14,496 nt of DNA from NCBI GenBank assembly GCA_045643425.1, contig JAZUKW010000022.1:1-14496 (forward strand). Reading direction: 5' to 3'. This DNA comes from RGIG426 sp045643425. GTDB lineage: Bacteria > Bacillota > Clostridia > Oscillospirales > Acutalibacteraceae. Under the pieces are notes generated by a model. That model saw only the letters and a program-made list of their open reading frames with translations. It did not search any database and was not told where the DNA came from. How positions within the stretch are numbered: position 1 is the first letter of the stretch; each line of letters opens with the position of its first letter. Positions 1 to 9,100 of the stretch are shown piece by piece. The translations under genes and the position numbers were made by a program.

Positions 1-129
1 TTGCGCCAAAAATTGCGGCTCATCCAAAAACTGCGCAATTTTCTCCACACGTCCGGGATCGCCCGGCAAAATCACGTATTTCGCGCCTTTCGCGTCGTTA
101 AAGCCGATATGATACGATTGCTGCACCAT
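1..129 (-). CDS. udp: Uridine phosphorylase, N-terminal fragment
   Basis: This is the first 43 codons of a gene that leaves the window at its left edge. The protein begins MVQQSYHIGFNDAKGAKYVI and continues with LPGDPGRVEKIAQFLDEPQ. Uridine phosphorylases (nucleoside phosphorylase family 1) start this way: a conserved His near the start (His7), then the GDPGR phosphate-binding loop (residues 23-27) followed by VEKIA. The enzyme splits uridine with phosphate into uracil and ribose-1-phosphate in the cytoplasm, for pyrimidine salvage. The ATG at 127-129 is preceded by a perfect AGGAGG (137-142) with a 7-nt spacer, so the start is secure. A related purine nucleoside phosphorylase is possible because the catalytic C-terminal part is not visible, but the N-terminus fits uridine phosphorylase best. 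Confidence 0.87.
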   Translation of the reverse strand, partial: MVQQSYHIGFNDAKGAKYVILPGDPGRVEKIAQFLDEPQFLAQ

Positions 130-160
130 AAGAACGCCTCCTTTTCGTTTGAACAGTTTC

Positions 161-189
161 AGTATAGCACAAAGCCCCGAAAAAAACAA
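161..189 (-). promoter_or_regulatory. Sigma-A-type promoter of the uridine phosphorylase gene
   Basis: Read on the minus strand, a TTGTTT -35 box (184-189) and a TATACT -10 box (161-166) are separated by exactly 17 bp. The leader down to the AGGAGG and ATG is short, about 25 nt. The -35 box lies only three bases beyond the T-tract of the upstream gene's terminator, so the two elements are nearly fused. The leader contains the 9-mer AAACTGTTC (151-159), which also occurs in the leader of the dockerin gene. Confidence 0.7.
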
Positions 190-192
190 GAG

Positions 193-225
193 AAAAGCAT
201 CTCCCGAAAATCGGGAGAGGCTTTT
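193..225. terminator. Bidirectional intrinsic terminator
   Basis: An inverted repeat has arms AAAAGC-A-TCTCCCGA (193-207) and TCGGGAGA-G-GCTTTT (211-225) around an AAA loop. Minus-strand transcripts leaving the dockerin gene meet the stem about 13 nt after its stop codon, and the stem ends in TTTT followed by another T-rich run. Read on the plus strand the stem ends in GCTTTTTT, so it would work both ways. Its clear job is to end the 238-6045 transcript. Confidence 0.85.
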
Positions 226-237
226 TTGGGTTTGCTT

Positions 238-3200
238 TTACGCCGTCGGGCCGAGTTCGTCGATGAGGCCCGCCATATATTTGCGGATCATCAGCACGTC
301 TTTCATGTTGATCTCGCCGTCGCCGTTCGCGTCGGAGTTGAGCGGATGCAGCATGATTTCGATACCCGCCAGGTGCTTGCGCAGCGTCAGCACGTCTTTC
401 ATATTGACGTCGCCGTCGCCGTTCGCATCACCGTAGAGGATCTCGTCCGCCTGCGTGCCGGTCGCCGTTGCGGTCGGCTCGGTCACAGTTGCGGTCGGTT
501 CGGTGACGGTTGCGGTCGGCTCAGTCTCGGAAGAAGTCGCGGTCGGCTCGGTCGCCGTCGCGGTCGGCTCGGTGGGTTCTGTCACAAACACGCCGTTGGC
601 AGAGATGATAAACAGCGGCTCCTCACCGGAAACGTCCAGATAGGAGTACTCCGCATCCACCACATCGGTGGAACCATTGATAAGGATCGTCGCGTCATCC
701 GCGAACACATAGCCCTCGTTCGCAACGAGATTCCACCACACACTGTACACGTTGTTCGCCTCAAACGTGTCGTCATCGCCCAAAACTCGGTTGTTGAACA
801 CATCCCACCAGCCGTTCATCGTCACCGTATACGGTGCGTTCTCCGGCAGAGTATATGCCATGTGGTCGCCGGCTTTTTCGCCGTAAACCGGAGTGACGTC
901 CGCATTCAGAATGGTAATTTCATCGATAACCGCCTGTTTTACCTCAACGGTCAAGGCGTTGGACGTAATCGCGTTAGCGCCGTCGTAGGCGGTAACGACC
1001 ACGGTGTAGGTGCCGATCTCGAGCGAGGACAGATCGGCGGTGAAGCTGTTCTTCGTGCCGTCGATCGCGGCGGAGAGAACCTCGTCCTCGTCCGCGTCAT
1101 AGACGGTAACAACAGCGTTCGTCGGCTCGAAGTCATACGCAACGTCGAAGGCGACGGCCTCGAGTGCCTCATCGCCGCGCTCCAGCTCGGTGACGTCGGC
1201 GGAAAGCGTGACCGCCGGCTCGTCGAGCGTAACAAGCGCTAACACCGCGCCGCGTTTGCCGTCAACAAGATACACAAGCTCGGCCTTTTCACCGTTGACG
1301 TTGATCACGGTCGCGCTGTCCTGCGCTACGCCGGCTTTCAGCACGTAGGACATTCTGACAAGATAGGTCTTGCCGTATTCCATGCGGTCGTTTTTGTCGA
1401 GGAGCGTCATCGCGGCGACCGCCTCAAAGAAGCTTTCGGGCGCGTCCTCGCCGAGATATTCGGCAACGCCGACCTGAAGCGAGGACAGGAGCGTGTCGTC
1501 AAAGCCGACCGCAACGTCCGCCGGGGTGTTGTTCGCCGTAAACGGCTCGAACGTAAAGTCGAGGGCGGTTGCTTTCACCGTCTCGGCAGTCGGAACGGTA
1601 AAGAGCGCATACACGATCGCGTTTTCCGGGTCGATCGCCTCGGAAACGAACGTGTCGTCGGAGTACGCCTCGTTGCCGTTGACGGTGAACGTCACGAACG
1701 GATTGGGGAAACACGCTCCGCTTGTCAGCGTGACGTTGAATATTGCGAGATAGGTTTTACCTGCCTCGAATTGGTCGCGGAGGTCGAGGGTTTTGATAAT
1801 TGTGTAGCCGGTTTCCTCCGCGTATTCCACTTCGCACCAGGTCGCGGTGGCGTTGGCGTACATGGAATCCGTCACCTCGTTCGTGTTTCCGGATTCCGAC
1901 CCGGCCTCCGGCTCAAACACGATCACGTTGAGCGACGTCAGCATGGGGTCGAAATAGCCGACGAGGATGTCAAAGGTCACGACGTTCTCTTCGGGATCGT
2001 AGGAGGCATCAAAGCTATCATAGATACCGTAGCAGTCGTAATTCGGATCGGATTCCATACCGAAGCGGTCAGCCAGCGGCACCGTCAGCGTCAGGTGATA
2101 GCTGCGGCCGGCGGCGAACACCTGGCCGTCGCTGAGGGGACGGGCGTTCGCCTCGTTGTAAACGTCGCTGTTGCAATAAGTCCAGACAGCCTCGACCGCG
2201 CCGTCCGTTACCGGAAGCGAGACAGGGGAGCCCGATTCTCCGCCGAGCGCGGAATAGACCACGTCGGCGGGAGTCATGGTCTCGTCGATGTCGTAGCCCA
2301 CTTCTAAGGCGTGCAGCTGGGTTTTCAGCGGATCGAACATAACGGCAAGGGACAGCGAATTGTTTGCGTCGTCATAGTCGACGTTGACAACCTCTGCACT
2401 GTCTGTGTCTTTCACGTGGGCGGTGAGCGTGTCTCCCTCAACGCGCAGGGTGTCGACAAGCGTTCCCTCGAAGGTCACGCCGTAGCTTTCACCCGGCAGG
2501 AAGACTTCGTCCGACGCCATTTCGTAAGCGCCGGTCTGCTTATCGATATGATACCAGGTAACGATCGGCTCGTCCTTGCAGCTGTAATAGAGCTCGTGGT
2601 AGAGGCTCGGGCTGGTTTCGGGCGTGCTGCCGATGCGCGGCATGGTCGGATACACCGCCAGGTCATAGTCACGGAGCATTTGATAATAGGTCACGGTGAA
2701 CGGCTCGCTGTATGCCACGGTGCCGTCCGCGTAGTCGGCACGAAGCCGCCATTGGTGTGCGGTGCAGGTGAGGTCCTCGTCGCCGGGGTTGCCTTTGGCG
2801 GTACGAGAGAAATAGGTAACGGGGCCACCGTATTCGACGCTCTCCAAATAGGCGCCGAACGAACCGTCGTTATCCACGTCGCAAAGAACGTGGATGTAGT
2901 CCGGCGTTCCCTCGACCTCCCAGCCGATCTCCGCGGTTTCGTTGTTGCCCTCGAAGACACCGTAGCTGACCTCGACCGAGCACTCCGCTTCGGTTTTGGT
3001 CAAGATCGGCGTCACGGCATAGGGCTGGGTGAACACCAGCTTCTTATAGTTCGCCAGATCGTCCATCGCGGGGGAATCCACTTTGTTTTCGCCCGCCTGG
3101 TCGGTATAAGCGCTCATCTTCAGATCGCCGGCGCTTACGGAGAACACGAACTCGGGGTTGATCGCGCACGACGAGCCGTCAAACGAGCAGATGCCGCTTT

Positions 3201-6045
3201 CGGGCTCGAGATACAGATAGCTGAACACGCGCATCGCTTCGCCCGCGTTGCCATCGACGGTGGCGGTCGCCGTCACGTTGACGGCGGCGGGGGTGCCGAG
3301 GTCCGCGTTGGTGTAGGCCATGAACGCGACGGTCTCTTTGCCCTGCGTGTTGATGTTCAGTCCGCCGCGGCTGTAGACACCGACGTTTTGAGCGGCAAGA
3401 CCGCCCGCCATATCCTCGTTGCCGGTGACGGTAATGGTTATCGCACCGTCGTTGTCGAGCGTTACATCGTTGTTGGCAAGGATGCCGATCACCTGTCGCT
3501 CCGCGTCGCTGCCCTCTACGTTGATGGTCAGCGAGCCGCTGCCGGTAACGTCGAGATCATCGCCCGCGAAGATACCGATCAAGCCTTCGGCCTCGTCGGA
3601 GGACACGTTGATGACGTTGTTCCCGTAGAGATAGAGATTCAAATAATCCACCGGCGAGAAGATACCGCCGCACATCGTCCTTTCCGGCGAGAACGGGATG
3701 TCGCCCGCGTTGATGACGGCGTTGTCGAGCGTCAGCTCTTCGGAGTAGGCGTTGTAGTACACGCTGCCGCTGACGCACGGGATGTTATACGCGTTTTCCT
3801 GCGAGACCTGCACGCCGCCGACCCACAGATCATAGGTCGGTGCGGAGGTGCTGATGGTTCTGTAGTTGGAGAGATTATAGTCGCTTTCGATGTTCGTGAT
3901 TTTCACGGCGTTCGTGTCGTTGTAGCTGAAGCTGGCATGAGCGTCCGCGTAATAGTAGTCTACGATCAGCGAGCCCGAAGACGACCCCACGAAAACGGCC
4001 GGATCACCCGCCGTGATGAACACGTTGGGGGAGTAGATCTCACAACCGTTGAAGGTGGAAATGCCGGTGGAGTTGTCATAATCCGGCGCGATGATCGTCA
4101 AGGACACCTCGGGATTGACAACGACCTTCTCTTGGGAAATACCGGCCGTGGAATCGGTGGGGATGTCGGGAAGGGTGATGGAGAGCGAACCGCTGCCCTC
4201 GAGCACCAGCTCGCCGCCGTTGACGCAGTAAATGCCGTCCATATAGGAGATGTCGTCGGCTTTAAGACCCGTCATGTCGATGGCGTTGTCGCCCTCAAGG
4301 CGGAGGATGAAGTCACCCAGACGGGAGTAGATGCCCTCGTAGGCAAAGTGACTTTCGCCGTCGTCATCGTAGCGGTACGTATCGGTGATCGAGGCGTTAT
4401 GGAGGGTCAGCATACGGAACCACTTACCCTTCGGCTCGCCCATACCGTTGTTGTATTCTTCGTCGTAATATTCCTCATACGAGACCGTGCCGTCGCCCAG
4501 CACGTCGGCGTAGTTGTTGGTGGTGACCTGCACGCCGCCGACCCACAAATCGTATTCGATCAGCTCTTTCGAGGCGAAGAAAATATATTTGGCATCGGAA
4601 AGCGTGTTGTCGGCGTCGTCCGCCGCCGCCAAATCGTCCGGATTCGTGGTTTGGGCGCACAAAACGTCGTGGCTGTCAAAGGTAGTGAATTGCAGCGCAT
4701 CCTCGTCGGATTCGTCGAAATACTCGAACGCCGCCGTTTCGCCGATGAAGCGCACGCCGTGCGCTTTGTCATCCTCATAGCGCGAGGGGGACACGACGAT
4801 GTCGTCACAGTACAGAGCGTAGCTCGCGTCGGCGTTTTCCGAAGCGCCGCAGAACGTGTAGTCGCCGTTTCCCAGCAGATAGAGGTCTTGGATATACGCG
4901 CCGTAAGAGCCGCAGCCGGAGTCTTGCGACGGGCCGGCGTAAATGGTCAGGTTGCCGTCACCGACCAACGTCAGGTCGCCGCTGCAGGTGTAAATGCCTT
5001 GGTTATACATGGGGATTTGCTCATACTCGCTGTCGCGCAGGTCGATGACGTTATCACCGATCAGGCGAATGGTGAGGTCATTCTCCGTATAAATGCCGGC
5101 GATGTCGTCATACAAGCCGTTCGGGGAGCCTTCGGCATAGTCGCAGCAGAAGTCGGTGATGGTGGCGCCGTTCAGCACCAGCTCGCCGGTCTTGAGATCG
5201 AACGACACGGTGCCGTCGCCGAGAACGTCCTCCGCGTTATCCAACGTCACCCATGTGCCGGCCACTTCGAGGAGCGGCATACGGTAGGGGAACGCGTTGA
5301 TATAGCGCAAGCCGTCGAACGCGGCGTCGATCTCGTCGCCATCAAAGCTGAGCGGGGCCATATCGTCTACGTTCTTCGCGCCCATGGCATGAATGAAGCT
5401 CGTGTTTTTGAGGGTGGGGGTCACGTTGCAAAGGCGGGTGTACGCCTGCGCGCCGAAGAAGACCTTGGCAAGCGTCAGCGTCACGTCCTCGCCGTATAGC
5501 GCATAGCTTTGCGGCGCTTTGCCGGTGGAGAGCGTAAGGGTGTCGCCGACCGGAGACATTCCGTCCGGACCCTTGCCGTCGAGATCGACCACCAACGAGC
5601 CGCCCGCGGCGAAGCCGGCCGAGAACGAGGCGGTCGCCGGCGTAACGCAGGAGAGCGAGCCGTAGCCGGTGACCGTCAGGTCGCCGGTGGCTTCGATCGC
5701 GGCAACGTGCGCCTTGCCGACGCAATCGATCAGGTCGATGTTGACCTGGCCGTCGATCGCGACGGTCAAATCGCCGTCGGCATAAATGCCGTAGGCGGCG
5801 CCGTCTTCGGTTTCATAGGTTTTGTAAAGGCCTAAGGTCTTGAGTGTCAGCGTTTTCGTGACTTTGTCGAACGAGGCTGCGCCGTCGCCGAGAATATCGG
5901 CGGCGTTTTGCGTCGTGACCTGCACGCCGCCGACAAACACGTCCGGCATCGCCGTTTTGGCGAGGGACGTCAGCGGGGCAAAGGTACACAGCATCGCCAC
6001 GCACAAGAGCACGCTGAACACGCGCATGGGGAAAGTGTGTTTCAT
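238..6045 (-). CDS. Giant secreted repeat protein with C-terminal type I dockerin
   Basis: This 1935-residue exported protein probably attaches to a cohesin-bearing scaffold outside the cell. Residues 1-29 form a signal peptide: basic start, hydrophobic core, cleavage near SLA-K. Four beta-rich modules follow (about 36-257, 258-496, 497-736, 737-1005). Most open with a VGGVQVTTQNAADILGDG-like strand and contain 'GIY...DLT' and 'GSGSLTI' turns. They resemble, from memory, parallel beta-helix carbohydrate-binding repeats of the Cthe_2159 type. Residues 1010-1690 hold Ig-like and roughly 120-residue repeats with 'AGKTYL' and 'VNGNEA' motifs. An Ig-like domain lies near 1690-1785. A Thr/Glu/Pro linker (1822-1866) leads to a dockerin with two complete calcium loops: DANGDGDVNMKD (1873-1884) and DANGDGEINMKD (1905-1916). 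No catalytic domain is visible. The ATG at 6043-6045 follows AGGAGG (6053-6058) by 7 nt. The exact ligand is unknown. Confidence 0.95.
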   Translation of the reverse strand: MKHTFPMRVFSVLLCVAMLCTFAPLTSLAKTAMPDVFVGGVQVTTQNAADILGDGAASFDKVTKTLTLKTLGLYKTYETEDGAAYGIYADGDLTVAIDGQVNIDLIDCVGKAHVAAIEATGDLTVTGYGSLSCVTPATASFSAGFAAGGSLVVDLDGKGPDGMSPVGDTLTLSTGKAPQSYALYGEDVTLTLAKVFFGAQAYTRLCNVTPTLKNTSFIHAMGAKNVDDMAPLSFDGDEIDAAFDGLRYINAFPYRMPLLEVAGTWVTLDNAEDVLGDGTVSFDLKTGELVLNGATITDFCCDYAEGSPNGLYDDIAGIYTENDLTIRLIGDNVIDLRDSEYEQIPMYNQGIYTCSGDLTLVGDGNLTIYAGPSQDSGCGSYGAYIQDLYLLGNGDYTFCGASENADASYALYCDDIVVSPSRYEDDKAHGVRFIGETAAFEYFDESDEDALQFTTFDSHDVLCAQTTNPDDLAAADDADNTLSDAKYIFFASKELIEYDLWVGGVQVTTNNYADVLGDGTVSYEEYYDEEYNNGMGEPKGKWFRMLTLHNASITDTYRYDDDGESHFAYEGIYSRLGDFILRLEGDNAIDMTGLKADDISYMDGIYCVNGGELVLEGSGSLSITLPDIPTDSTAGISQEKVVVNPEVSLTIIAPDYDNSTGISTFNGCEIYSPNVFITAGDPAVFVGSSSGSLIVDYYYADAHASFSYNDTNAVKITNIESDYNLSNYRTISTSAPTYDLWVGGVQVSQENAYNIPCVSGSVYYNAYSEELTLDNAVINAGDIPFSPERTMCGGIFSPVDYLNLYLYGNNVINVSSDEAEGLIGIFAGDDLDVTGSGSLTINVEGSDAERQVIGILANNDVTLDNDGAITITVTGNEDMAGGLAAQNVGVYSRGGLNINTQGKETVAFMAYTNADLGTPAAVNVTATATVDGNAGEAMRVFSYLYLEPESGICSFDGSSCAINPEFVFSVSAGDLKMSAYTDQAGENKVDSPAMDDLANYKKLVFTQPYAVTPILTKTEAECSVEVSYGVFEGNNETAEIGWEVEGTPDYIHVLCDVDNDGSFGAYLESVEYGGPVTYFSRTAKGNPGDEDLTCTAHQWRLRADYADGTVAYSEPFTVTYYQMLRDYDLAVYPTMPRIGSTPETSPSLYHELYYSCKDEPIVTWYHIDKQTGAYEMASDEVFLPGESYGVTFEGTLVDTLRVEGDTLTAHVKDTDSAEVVNVDYDDANNSLSLAVMFDPLKTQLHALEVGYDIDETMTPADVVYSALGGESGSPVSLPVTDGAVEAVWTYCNSDVYNEANARPLSDGQVFAAGRSYHLTLTVPLADRFGMESDPNYDCYGIYDSFDASYDPEENVVTFDILVGYFDPMLTSLNVIVFEPEAGSESGNTNEVTDSMYANATATWCEVEYAEETGYTIIKTLDLRDQFEAGKTYLAIFNVTLTSGACFPNPFVTFTVNGNEAYSDDTFVSEAIDPENAIVYALFTVPTAETVKATALDFTFEPFTANNTPADVAVGFDDTLLSSLQVGVAEYLGEDAPESFFEAVAAMTLLDKNDRMEYGKTYLVRMSYVLKAGVAQDSATVINVNGEKAELVYLVDGKRGAVLALVTLDEPAVTLSADVTELERGDEALEAVAFDVAYDFEPTNAVVTVYDADEDEVLSAAIDGTKNSFTADLSSLEIGTYTVVVTAYDGANAITSNALTVEVKQAVIDEITILNADVTPVYGEKAGDHMAYTLPENAPYTVTMNGWWDVFNNRVLGDDDTFEANNVYSVWWNLVANEGYVFADDATILINGSTDVVDAEYSYLDVSGEEPLFIISANGVFVTEPTEPTATATEPTATSSETEPTATVTEPTATVTEPTATATGTQADEILYGDANGDGDVNMKDVLTLRKHLAGIEIMLHPLNSDANGDGEINMKDVLMIRKYMAGLIDELGPTA
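461..571 (-). repeat. 21-bp tandem repeat coding the TEPTAT linker
   Basis: Units of 21 bp at 461-481, 482-502, 503-523 and 551-571 differ by only a few bases. A 27-bp interrupted unit (524-550) sits among them and encodes the SSETEPT step. Each unit codes seven residues of the type EPTATVT or EPTATAT. The array forms the flexible, probably glycosylated linker just before the dockerin. Because the unit is a multiple of three, copy-number change would alter linker length without breaking the frame. Confidence 0.85.
3805..3827 (-). repeat. Module-opening repeat in the dockerin gene (one of three DNA-level copies)
   Basis: A 23-bp stretch (plus-strand reading GACCTGCACGCCGCCGAC followed by CCACA) is identical at 3805-3827 and 4525-4547. 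Its first 18 bp recur at 5917-5934. It encodes the VGGVQV strand, preceded by Leu-Trp in the two longer copies, which opens modules 1, 3 and 4. The spacing of about 720 bp between the 3805 and 4525 copies and about 1.39 kb to the 5917 copy marks the module boundaries. Module 2 (starting near 5275) has diverged to VAGTWVTLDNAEDVLGDG and lacks the DNA identity. Confidence 0.8.
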
Positions 6046-6069
6046 AAAGATTCCTCCTGACTCTTTTTT

Positions 6070-6087
6070 GGAACAGTTTACTGTTCC
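6070..6087. promoter_or_regulatory. 18-bp palindrome in the dockerin-gene leader (candidate operator)
   Basis: GGAACAGT-TT-ACTGTTCC is a perfect inverted repeat of 8-bp arms around a 2-bp centre. It lies about 30 nt downstream of the -10 box and about 11 nt upstream of the AGGAGG of the dockerin gene. A two-base centre is too tight for a good RNA hairpin loop unless arms open, so a dimeric DNA-binding protein is the simpler reading. No T-tract follows in the direction of transcription, so it is not a terminator. The cognate regulator is unknown. Confidence 0.55.
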
Positions 6088-6117
6088 TTAATATACGAGG
6101 TGTAACTTGATGGAACG

Positions 6118-6146
6118 ATTATACCAAAAGAACGCGCGCGCGTCAA
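6118..6146 (-). promoter_or_regulatory. Strong sigma-A promoter of the dockerin gene
   Basis: On the minus strand TTGACG (-35, 6141-6146) and TATAAT (-10, 6118-6123) are separated by 17 bp, close to perfect consensus. The spacer begins with alternating CG dinucleotides. The -35 box is only six bases past the stop codon of the upstream helicase gene. The predicted leader is about 65 nt and carries the 18-bp palindrome at 6070-6087. Confidence 0.85.
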
Positions 6147-6152
6147 GATGTT

Positions 6153-9100
6153 TTAAAGACGATTTAACTCGTTTTTCAGGTTTTCCACGTCGCGCGTGAG
6201 CTGTTCGATCCGTGCGGTGTACGGGTTTTTCTCCTGCAGCGTTTTTTGACAGTTGGAAAGATCGCGTCGGGCGCTTTCCAGCTGTTTGTCGCAATCGACC
6301 GACAGCTTTTCCGGTTTTTTAACAAGATTCACGATGCGGCGCGCGTTGCCCGCGGCGGACGCGCCCGACTCCACCTCGAACGAAACGCCGTCGGCACACA
6401 GCAGGAAAAACGGCTTGTTCTCGTTCTGCGTCTCGGGCAGCGCCAGCGCAAAGCCGAACGCCGTAAGTCCTGCCGGGAACGGCGTCTCGCCGCACACCGC
6501 CTCCGCGGGAAGCAGATCGCGCAGCGCCTCGGTCTCGCGGGCGATCTCGTCCGCGGTAAGCGCACACAGCCGCTCTTGTATCGCCGTGATCGTCAAACGG
6601 CGTTCCTCCAGCGAGGCGATCGCTTTTTCCAGCAGCGGGATGCGGTCGGCGGCGGCGCGCTGTTGGTCGGCGAAGCCGGAGGAGAGCAGCAGCGTCTGGC
6701 GGCGCTCGTTCTCTTTTTCCGCCAGCAGCCGCATCCGCTCATCCGACAGCGCCAGCGCCTTGACCTGCGCGTAGGTCAGCACGTTTTCCTCCAAATCGGT
6801 GGCGGAACGCTCGTAGGTAGAACCGGTGAGGAATTGCGAGATGAATTTTTGCTTGGTCTCTAAAATCTGCCACGAATAGGCGTCGAAGCTGCCCTTCGTG
6901 ATATAGCGGAAGATGCGCACGGTATCGTTTTCGTTGCCCTTGCGCAAAATGCGTCCCTCCCGCTGTACCATATCGGAGGGGCGCCACGGCACGTCCAGAT
7001 GGTGGATGGCCTTCAGCTTCGATTGGACGTTAGCGCCGGTTCCGAGCTTGAACGTAGAGCCGATGAGAAAGCGCACCTTGCCCTCGTTGACTTTTTTGAA
7101 CAGCTCCACCTTGCGTTCCTCCGTGTTAAAGCTGTGGATGAACGCGATCTCCCGCTCGTTGACGCCATCGGCGCAGAGCAGCTCTTTCAGCCGGGTGTAG
7201 ACGTTGAAGCTCGTGCGGTTGTGCGGAGTGGACACGTCGCAGAAAATGATTTGGGCGCAGTCCGGCTCGGCATTGTAGATCGTCAAGGCGTTGTTTTTAC
7301 AGCAAATGAGCTTGGAGGTATCGTCCTCCTCCTGCTCTTCGCCCACCAGCCGCAGATCGAGCGCCGCCTTGCGGCCGTCGGTGCTGACCTTCAGCATATT
7401 GTCCTCGGTGGGGTCGACCTGCTTCGCGCGGATCTTATCCGTGCGCTCGCACAGAGAGCCCATATAGTCGGCAAGCTCCTCGCCGCGCTCGATCTCCACG
7501 TTGTCGTAGCCGTCGAGCGTCGGCAATCCGTCCTGCCCGTCCATGGCGTGGAACACCGCGATGTCCGAGAACATCGCGGACAGCTCCGGCAGGTTGAAGA
7601 AACGGGAAAACCGCTCGACAAAACGGAATGCCGATGCGTTTACGTCGATCTCGCACACGATCTCCGGCTTGGCAAAGGTTTTCACCCAGTTGTCAAAGCG
7701 GTCGAGATGAAGCTCCTTCATCTTGTCGGCTTGCAGATACATCTGCATCGTGTAGGCGTCCGCCAGCGAGTTACAAAGCGGCGTGCCGGTGGCGAACACC
7801 GCGCCGCGTCCCTCGCGGCTTTGCTGGATGCACCGTACCTTTTCCATCATCAGCAGGCATTTTTTCGAGCCGGCCACGTTGATACCGCGCAGATTGCGCA
7901 GGTTGGTGCGCAGCGGGATGTTTTTGTAGTTGTGCGCCTCGTCCAAAAACAGCGTGTGGATCTCGAGCCGATCAAAGGTGATCTCGTCCGGCGCGGCGGT
8001 GACCGTTTTGAGCAGCTCCTTCGTTTGGGCGCGCACGTGCTCTTCCTCGCGGCTGATCGCCGCGTGCGAGCCGCTGGCGCCGCCAAACGGGATGGCGCGG
8101 ACCGCGCGTTCCAGCTCGTGGAGCTGTTCCTCCAGCGCTTTTTCCAAATAGGTGGCGGACAGCGGGATCTGCTCGAAGCAGCTGTATGCCATAATGATGC
8201 CGTCGTAGTCGCCGTCGCGGATCTGACGCAGCACCTTTTGGCGCATATCCGGCTTAAACAGCCGCGGCTCGATCGCGAGCACCTTGGCGGTGGGATACAT
8301 CTCTTTAAAGATAAGCTCCCACTGTCCGACAATGTGGTTGGGGACGACGAACAGGTTTTTGAGCGACAGTCCCATTTGACGCATCCGCATCGCGGCGGCG
8401 ATCATAATATACGTTTTGCCCGCGCCCACGTCAAACGCGAGCAGCGTGTTTTTTTCGTCCAAAATCTTCTGCACCGCGTCCCGCTGATACGGATACAGCT
8501 CTACGTCGTCGCTCATTTCGGGGAAAGCGAGGGCGCTGCCGTCGTAGGTCTTTTTCTTAAACGCGCCGAGCGTGGAGTTATACGCTTCCTCGATCGTCCA
8601 GCGGCGATCCTCGTCCTGCCAGATCCATTCCTTAAACAGCTTGTCGATGTCCTTGCGCTTTTCCTGCGCGCGCAGGGTCGCTTTTTCGTCGTAGCGGTTG
8701 CGGCGGTCGCGCAGCTTGATTTCCCGCAGGTTGAGCATCGCCTCGAAAATTTGCAGCGCGTTATACTGCTCGATGCCGTAGGTGACGTTCATCCGCACCC
8801 AATCGGGACGTCCGCCGCGATAGGGGAACGGGCCGCCGCCCGTCTTTCGCTCGATGTGCCAATGCCCGGTGACCGGCTCGTAGTTGACGAATTCCGCGTC
8901 GGGATACAGATATTCCTTGCCGAACGCCAAATAGTAGACGAAATCGCTGATGATCTTTTGGCTCACCCACGGCACGCCGGGTGACACCTCGATGTCGGTG
9001 TAGGGGATCCTATGCGCCGGGCGCGCAGAAACGGATTTATACTGTTCCTCTTTGCTTTGGCGAACCTCCTTCGCTCTGCGATACAGCTCGATCCAGCGGT

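Noticed and set aside
461..571. Short tandem repeats as a possible CRISPR array
   Set aside because: Units are contiguous, 21 bp, in frame and coding a Thr/Pro linker. There are no unique spacers.
1..1242. 413-codon plus-strand frame from the left edge
   Set aside because: It crosses the uridine phosphorylase start, a promoter, a terminator and the dockerin-coding end. It is low-complexity Arg/Val/Gly sequence in the antisense direction.
2311..5499. 1062-codon open frame on the plus strand
   Set aside because: Antisense to the dockerin protein gene. No promoter or ribosome-binding site was seen, and the composition (Val/Gly/Arg/His-rich) is typical of reverse-complement translation of a GC-rich gene lacking TTA, CTA and TCA codons.
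6070..6087. Palindrome as a terminator of the helicase gene
   Set aside because: It lies downstream of the dockerin promoter, has a two-base centre and no T-tract on the minus strand. No convincing terminator was found after the helicase stop codon.
6999..8984. 661-codon open frame on the plus strand
   Set aside because: Antisense to the helicase core, whose motifs are intact on the minus strand. The antisense frame shows no family resemblance.
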